The translations under genes and the position numbers were made by a program. From Aminobacter aganoensis (GTDB taxonomy: Bacteria; Pseudomonadota; Alphaproteobacteria; Rhizobiales; Rhizobiaceae): a stretch of 63,832 nt of DNA. Location: the NCBI RefSeq assembly GCF_014206975.1, contig NZ_JACHOU010000024.1, forward strand, positions 1 to 63,832, in the 5' to 3' direction. The notes below the pieces were generated by a model. That model was not told the DNA's origin and ran no database searches. It worked only from the letters and a program-made list of their open reading frames with translations. This document shows, piece after piece, positions 59,417-63,832 of this stretch (position 1 is its first letter; each line of letters starts with the position of its first letter).

Positions 59417-60283
59417 ATGAGCATAGCAGCCCTTTGTAGCGACAGAGTCCTTCTCAACGACTGGCACGTGGTGGCGGATCTGGCGAACCTGTCCTCGGCC
59501 ACGGCGTTTCAGACAAGGCTTCTCGGCGTCGATCTTACCATTCGAAGCCACGGCCGATACGACAAGCAGATCATCCGCGAAGACAGCGGCGAGGTCGTCA
59601 ATTCGACCAAACGCTATGGCTTCCTGTGGGCATGCCTGGGCAAGCCCGAGCGGGACATCGTCTTCGTGCCCGAAGCCGAGGAGGGCGATCGTTATCTCGT
59701 CACCGGCGGCTCGATCGCCGTCAAGGTGTCGGGGTTGAGGATGGTTGAGAATTTCCTCGACATGGGACATTTTCCTTTCGTCCACACCGGCTGGCTTGGC
59801 GAAGAACCGCATACGGAAGTAGCGCCCTATAAGGTCGAACTGACAGCCGCCGACGAGCTGGTGGCGACCGAATGCCAGTTCTACCAGCCCGTCGCCTCGC
59901 CGACGGCTAGGGAAGGCTTCATCGTCGACTACGTCTACAAGGTGATCCGCCCCTACACGGTGGCGCTGTACAAGAGCAATCCGGCGCAGAAAGGTCGGCT
60001 CGACGTCATTACCCTGTTCGTCCAGCCGGTCGACGAGGAAAATTGCGTCGCTCATCCCTTCCTCACCTACCTCAAGGAAGGCATCGACGAGGCCGGGATC
60101 CGCAGCTTCATGCAGTTGATCTTCGCCCAGGACAAACCGATCCTGGAGAACCAGGTGCCGAGGCGGCTGCCGCTCGATCCGCGTGCCGAAACGCCGATCC
60201 GCGCCGATGCCGTGGCCGTGCTGTACCGGCGCTGGTTGCGCGACAAGTCGGTCACCTATGGTGCCATACCGGCGCGGATGTGA
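59417..60283 (+). CDS. Rieske-less non-heme iron oxygenase subunit, copy 1 (NdmC-like)
   Basis: 288 residues. The C-terminal catalytic domain of Rieske oxygenases of the vanillate-demethylase type is present: N112-F-L-D115-x-x-H118 and H123 in ENFLDMGHFPFVH, and a late QDKPILENQ block with a likely third ligand. The N-terminal Rieske domain (CxH...CxxH) is absent: the protein begins with SIAALCSDRVLLNDWHVVAD and reaches the catalytic domain within about 50 residues of degenerate sequence. This is the layout of NdmC, which relies on a Rieske domain carried by NdmD. ATG 59417 follows AGGGAGG. It heads the oxygenase operon, divergent from the GntR regulator. Confidence 0.85.
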   Translation: MSIAALCSDRVLLNDWHVVADLANLSSATAFQTRLLGVDLTIRSHGRYDKQIIREDSGEVVNSTKRYGFLWACLGKPERDIVFVPEAEEGDRYLVTGGSIAVKVSGLRMVENFLDMGHFPFVHTGWLGEEPHTEVAPYKVELTAADELVATECQFYQPVASPTAREGFIVDYVYKVIRPYTVALYKSNPAQKGRLDVITLFVQPVDEENCVAHPFLTYLKEGIDEAGIRSFMQLIFAQDKPILENQVPRRLPLDPRAETPIRADAVAVLYRRWLRDKSVTYGAIPARM

Positions 60284-60310
60284 AACCGCGCCTTCACTAA
60301 GGAAACGCAT

Positions 60311-61216
60311 ATGACCAAGACGCGATGCACGGATCAGGTGATCCTCGACCTCTGGCACCCGCTGGCCGCCCTTGCGGAGGTGCGGGCAGGTGTCGTCGTC
60401 GATACGGTGCTTCTGGAGGAACGCCTCAGCCTTGCCATCGACGGCAAGGGCAGCGCCGCGGTCTGGCGCGACCGGGCCGATCTTGCCGAGGGCAGCCTGG
60501 TGGACGTGGCGGCCGTTGACGGCAAGCTGCCGGTCAAGCTCGCCTATGGTTATATCTGGACGTCGCTCGGCAATCCGCCGGCCGACCTGTTCCCGATACC
60601 GGAATTCGACGAGCCCGACCGCCGCAAGCTCAATGCCGCGACCGTCGGCGTGAACGTCTCGGCGCCGCGGGCAATCGAGAATTTCCTCGACATGGGACAT
60701 TTCCCCTATGTCCACACCGACATCCTCGGCGCCGAACCGCATACCGAGGTGAAGGAATACGACGTCGAGATTTCGGTCGACCGCGACGAGATCCTGGCCA
60801 CGCGCTGCCGCTTCTTCCAGCCGATGGCCTCGACGACGTCGACCGAGGGCGCCGACGTCGACTACATCTACCGGGTGCCGCATCCCTATTGCTCGGTGCT
60901 CTACAAATCGAGCCCGGTCGATGAAAGCCGCCTAGACGTGATCGCCGTGTTCCTGCAGCCGGTCGACCAGGAGCATGTGCGGGCGCACATGATGCTGTGC
61001 ATCCTCGACGAGGAGAACGAGGACAAGGTCATCAAGCGCTTCCAGCAGACGATCTTCGGGCAGGACAAGCCGATCCTGGAAAACCAGTTCCCGAAACGGT
61101 TGCCGCTCGATCCGCGCGCCGAAACACCCATCCGTGCCGACAAGTCGGCGATCGCATACCGCCGCTGGCTCAGTCAGAAGGGTGTGACCTACGGGGTCAT
61201 TCCCGCCGCTACCTGA
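60311..61216 (+). CDS. Rieske-less non-heme iron oxygenase subunit, copy 2 (NdmC-like)
   Basis: 301 residues, a paralogue of the preceding protein. The iron site is ENFLDMGHFPYVH (N124, D127, H130, H135), followed by EPHTEVKEYDVEI and QDKPILENQFPKRLPLDPRAETPIR, the last block nearly identical in both copies. There is no CxH...CxxH motif, so again no Rieske cluster. It may form a hetero-oligomer with copy 1 or handle a second N-methyl position. It starts 28 bp after copy 1. Confidence 0.85.
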   Translation: MTKTRCTDQVILDLWHPLAALAEVRAGVVVDTVLLEERLSLAIDGKGSAAVWRDRADLAEGSLVDVAAVDGKLPVKLAYGYIWTSLGNPPADLFPIPEFDEPDRRKLNAATVGVNVSAPRAIENFLDMGHFPYVHTDILGAEPHTEVKEYDVEISVDRDEILATRCRFFQPMASTTSTEGADVDYIYRVPHPYCSVLYKSSPVDESRLDVIAVFLQPVDQEHVRAHMMLCILDEENEDKVIKRFQQTIFGQDKPILENQFPKRLPLDPRAETPIRADKSAIAYRRWLSQKGVTYGVIPAAT

Positions 61217-61252
61217 GCGCGAGCCGCGCGAAACCCAGTTCTGGAGACAACA

Positions 61253-63019
61253 ATGCTCGATACCGCCAAGACCAGATGGCATCCCGTTGCCGCGACCTAT
61301 GACCTGCCGTTCCGGCATGTCTTCCATGCCCAGTTGCTCGGCCGCGAGTTCGCCGTCTGGCGTGCCGACGACGGCTACGTCAACGTCTGGGAAAACCGCT
61401 GCCTGCACCGTGGCGTGCGCCTGTCCATCGGCATCAACGATGGCCGCGAACTGAAGTGCCAGTACCATGGCTGGCGCTATTCGAACCGTACCGCCGGCTG
61501 TACCTACATTCCCGCCCATCCGGCCGACGCGCCGGCGCGCACCATCACCAATCGCACCTTCGCCGCCGTCGAGCGCTACGGCCTCATCTGGTCGGCCGAG
61601 GAGCCGCAGGGCGAAGTGCCCGAGTTGCCCGGCCTTGCCGAGGGCGAACTGCTGACCCTGCGCGGCATCCCGGTCAACGCCCCGGCCGACGTCGTTGCGG
61701 CCAGGTTGGAGGGCTACCGCTTCCAGCCGAACGGCCGGACCGACGGCAGCGACGCCAAGGTCTCCGTCGAGGCATCGAACGAGTTTTCGGTCGCGCTGCG
61801 TGCCGTCGATGGCGAAGCTTCGACGCTGGCCGTGTTCTTCGTCCAGCCGGTCGATTCCAACCGTTCGGTGATCCGCGGCGTCCTCGACGGCAAGGTCGAG
61901 GGTGCCGTGCGGCTGGCCGTGCTCCATCACCACAACGACCTCCTGTCGAAGCTGCGCGACATCGCCGAGCACGAGGCCCAGGCACAGCCGGTGCCTGCAC
62001 CGCTGGAGCCCGTCATCGACCGGGTTTCGCCGGAACTCGCCGAGATGCCGGAAGAGACCAAGCACGGTCGCAAGGCGACGATCCGCGTCGAGGTTGCCAG
62101 GAAGTGGCAGGCTGCCGACGGCATCGCCGGCTTCGAGCTTCGGCCGATCAAGGGTCTGTTGCCGACCTTCCAGCCCGGCGCCCATATCGACGTGCATCTG
62201 CCCAACGGCCTGATCCGGCAATATTCGATCACCAACGGCCCGGGCGAAAGCGACAGCTATATCATCGGCGTCAAGCTCGAGCGCGACTCCAAGGGCGGCT
62301 CGACCTGCCTGCACGAGACGGTGCGCCAGGGCGACGTTCTGGCGATTTCCGAGCCGCGCAACAACTTTCCGCTGCGCCGCGATGCGATGAAGACCATCTT
62401 CGTCGCCGGCGGCATCGGCATCACGCCGCTGCTCGCCATGGCCCAGGCGCTCAGCAACCAGAGCCTCAATTTCGAACTGCACTATTTCGCGCAGAACGAG
62501 GCGCAGCTTGCCTTCCCGGAGAAGACCGCCTGTCTCGGCACATCGCTCAAGCCGCATCTCGGCCTTTCGCCCGAGCAGACCGGCGCCAGGCTGCGCGAGA
62601 TCCTGTCCGGCTACAGGTCGGATGCGCATCTCTATCTCTGCGGCCCCGGGCCGATGCTGGAAGCCGCGCGCCATGTCGCCGCCGAGGCCGGCTGGCCGGA
62701 AACGGCGGTGCACTTCGAATACTTCAAGAACACCAATGTCATCGACGACAGCTCGAGCTTCGAGGTGGCGCTGGCGCGTTCCTGCGTCACGCTCAAGGTG
62801 CCCGCGGGCAGGACCATCCTCGACGTCATGCGTGAAGCCGGCATCGACATGCCGTCGTCTTGCGAGCAGGGCGCCTGCGGCACGTGTCTCGCGACCGTCA
62901 TCGAAGGCGAACCGGATCACCAGGACGTCTATCTCAACGATGCCGAGCGCAAGTCCGGCACCAAGATCATGACCTGTGTGTCGCGTGCCAAGTCGGCGCG
63001 GCTCGTCCTCGACCTCTAG
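61253..63019 (+). CDS. NdmD-like reductase carrying a Rieske domain plus FNR and ferredoxin modules
   Basis: 588 residues. The N-terminal Rieske 2Fe-2S domain (about 1-115) has C50-L-H52 and C69-Q-Y-H72. A middle region (about 150-260) is short of any catalytic motif. The flavin/NAD part has RQYSITN (about 322) and GGIGITPLLAM (about 387). A C-terminal plant-type 2Fe-2S ferredoxin has SCEQGACGTCL (about 536-546) with the distal Cys in MTCVSR. The order Rieske-FNR-ferredoxin in one chain is unusual for a reductase. It is that of NdmD, the reductase of methylxanthine N-demethylases, which supplies the Rieske cluster to NdmC. It starts 36 bp after oxygenase copy 2. Confidence 0.9.
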   Translation: MLDTAKTRWHPVAATYDLPFRHVFHAQLLGREFAVWRADDGYVNVWENRCLHRGVRLSIGINDGRELKCQYHGWRYSNRTAGCTYIPAHPADAPARTITNRTFAAVERYGLIWSAEEPQGEVPELPGLAEGELLTLRGIPVNAPADVVAARLEGYRFQPNGRTDGSDAKVSVEASNEFSVALRAVDGEASTLAVFFVQPVDSNRSVIRGVLDGKVEGAVRLAVLHHHNDLLSKLRDIAEHEAQAQPVPAPLEPVIDRVSPELAEMPEETKHGRKATIRVEVARKWQAADGIAGFELRPIKGLLPTFQPGAHIDVHLPNGLIRQYSITNGPGESDSYIIGVKLERDSKGGSTCLHETVRQGDVLAISEPRNNFPLRRDAMKTIFVAGGIGITPLLAMAQALSNQSLNFELHYFAQNEAQLAFPEKTACLGTSLKPHLGLSPEQTGARLREILSGYRSDAHLYLCGPGPMLEAARHVAAEAGWPETAVHFEYFKNTNVIDDSSSFEVALARSCVTLKVPAGRTILDVMREAGIDMPSSCEQGACGTCLATVIEGEPDHQDVYLNDAERKSGTKIMTCVSRAKSARLVLDL

Positions 63020-63030
63020 GAGTTTCCCTT

Positions 63031-63678
63031 GTGATTACGCTCTACGACTACGAACTGTCGGGCAACTGCTACAAGCTGCGCCTGCTGATGGGCATGCTCG
63101 GCGTCGACTGGACGACGGTGCCGATCGACTTCTACCCCGGCCGCGAGCACAAGTCGGAATGGTTCCTCAAGATCAATCCGCTCGGGCAACTGCCTGTGAT
63201 TGAAGACGATGGCCTCGTCTTGCGCGACGCCCAGGCGATCCTTGTCTATCTCGCCTCGAAATACGATGCCGTGGGTACCTGGTATCCGCGCGACAATCCG
63301 GCGCTGCTCGGCGAGATCGGCCAGTGGCTGGCCTTCGCCGACGGCATCACCGGCACGGCTTCAGCGGCCCGGCTGCATGACGCGCTGTTCTACGACTTTG
63401 ACGTCGAGGCGGCCCGTGCCGGCGCCCATCGCCTGTTCCGCATCCTCGACGAGCATCTGTGGTTCGGCGAGCAGGAGGGCCGCGACTGGATCTGCTCGGC
63501 CTCGCATCCGACCATCGCCGACATCGCCTGCTTCCCCTACATCATGCTGTCGGAAGAGGGCGGTGTCCCCAGACAGGACTATCCGGCGATCCGCCGCTGG
63601 TGCGATCGTGTCAAGCGCATCAAAGGCTTCACGGTGATGTCGGGGGTGTTCCCCGCCGGACCGGCCAAGGCAGCCTGA
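63031..63678 (+). CDS. Glutathione S-transferase-like protein (NdmE-like)
   Basis: 215 residues. Thioredoxin-fold N-domain (LYDYELSGNCYKLRLLMGMLG, then NPLGQLPVIEDDGLVLRDAQAILVYLA) and an all-helical C-domain ending HPTIADIACFPYIMLSEEGG...RRWCDRVKRIKGF. The start is GTG 63031, with TAGGAG just upstream and 11 bp after the reductase stop. In the Pseudomonas Ndm system a GST-like protein, NdmE, is required structurally with NdmC and NdmD; the same role is likely here. Its position supports the Ndm-like reading of the operon. Confidence 0.88.
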   Translation: MITLYDYELSGNCYKLRLLMGMLGVDWTTVPIDFYPGREHKSEWFLKINPLGQLPVIEDDGLVLRDAQAILVYLASKYDAVGTWYPRDNPALLGEIGQWLAFADGITGTASAARLHDALFYDFDVEAARAGAHRLFRILDEHLWFGEQEGRDWICSASHPTIADIACFPYIMLSEEGGVPRQDYPAIRRWCDRVKRIKGFTVMSGVFPAGPAKAA

Positions 63679-63739
63679 CCCGTTTTAAGCAATTCCGCCG
63701 GCCATCGGTCCGGTAACCGATATTTTGGGAGTGTAAACC

Positions 63740-63832
63740 ATGAAAACCCGCGCCGCAGTTGCCGTCGGAGCCGGAAAGCCGCTCGAGATCATGGAGGTGG
63801 ACCTGGAGGGTCCGCGCGAGGGCGAGGTGCTC
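63740..63832 (+). CDS. Class III alcohol dehydrogenase / glutathione-dependent formaldehyde dehydrogenase (partial)
   Basis: The gene begins at ATG 63740 after GGGAG and runs off the window after 31 codons. The visible N-terminus (MKTRAAVAVGAGKPLEIMEV) is the standard start of the zinc-dependent class III ADH, S-(hydroxymethyl)glutathione dehydrogenase. The zinc and NAD sites lie beyond the edge. Formaldehyde oxidation is the expected companion of an oxidative demethylase, and it follows the GST-like gene by 61 bp. Confidence 0.8.
   Translation, partial: MKTRAAVAVGAGKPLEIMEVDLEGPREGEVL

Overview
The window is high-GC, gene-dense alphaproteobacterial DNA. It most resembles a Rhizobiales genome of the Mesorhizobium/Phyllobacteriaceae type. 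The signs are an HWE-family histidine kinase, DUF883 and PRC-barrel envelope proteins, a coxMNOP-type oxidase cluster, many periplasmic-binding ABC importers, and two copies of the CCGAAAA...TTTTCGG palindrome that is common in Rhizobiales intergenic DNA. I see no rRNA, tRNA, CRISPR array or intact phage. The only mobile-gene trace is the last 27 codons of an IS630-family transposase at the left edge.

Layout. 1-9.6 kb: IS remnant, AI-2E transporter, small membrane proteins, HWE kinase, double PRC-barrel protein, a phosphonate-monoester-hydrolase-like sulfatase, and an mhqO/mhqD-like trio. 9.7-15.1 kb: a response regulator plus hybrid kinase operon, a divergent response regulator with a degenerate receiver, small envelope ORFs and an L,D-transpeptidase. 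15.1-27.1 kb: a LacI-controlled ABC importer with two tandem binding proteins and five phosphatase-type enzymes. Four near-identical TTGCAC-N4-GTGCAA operators tie two transcription units and the regulator together. 27.1-32.7 kb: a Nudix hydrolase and an AfuABC-like importer split by a REPIN-like element, then a 30-bp perfect inverted repeat. 32.7-40.2 kb: a copper-resistance region (cueR, multicopper oxidase, His/Cys-rich protein, 2Fe-2S reductase, glutaredoxin, copA, copper chaperone) with three MerR-type 19-bp-spacer promoters. 40.4-47.1 kb: a coxMNOP-like cytochrome c oxidase, YbaK, a DUF2189 protein and a cytochrome c. 47.4-53.1 kb: an RpiR-headed ABC importer ending in a histidine phosphatase. 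53.1-63.8 kb: a GntR-headed BMP-family (purine-nucleoside type) importer, divergent from a split Rieske oxygenase locus.

The most interesting part is the right end. Two oxygenase subunits keep the mononuclear-iron domain but have no Rieske cluster. The Rieske domain sits on the N-terminus of a 588-residue FMN/NAD/ferredoxin reductase. A glutathione-S-transferase-like protein and the start of a glutathione-dependent formaldehyde dehydrogenase follow. This is the architecture of the NdmC-NdmD-NdmE methylxanthine N-demethylase of caffeine-degrading Pseudomonas. Together with the purine-nucleoside-type importer it suggests an uptake and N-demethylation pathway for a methylated purine or a similar N-methyl compound. 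The substrate is inference.

Second in interest is the LacI regulon. Its importer, HAD hydrolase, two inositol-monophosphatase-family proteins (one missing its metal motif by an in-frame deletion), a dual-specificity-type phosphatase and a metallophosphoesterase suggest import and stepwise dephosphorylation of an organophosphate. Two further iron-type ABC systems occur nearby, one with an RpiR regulator and a histidine phosphatase.
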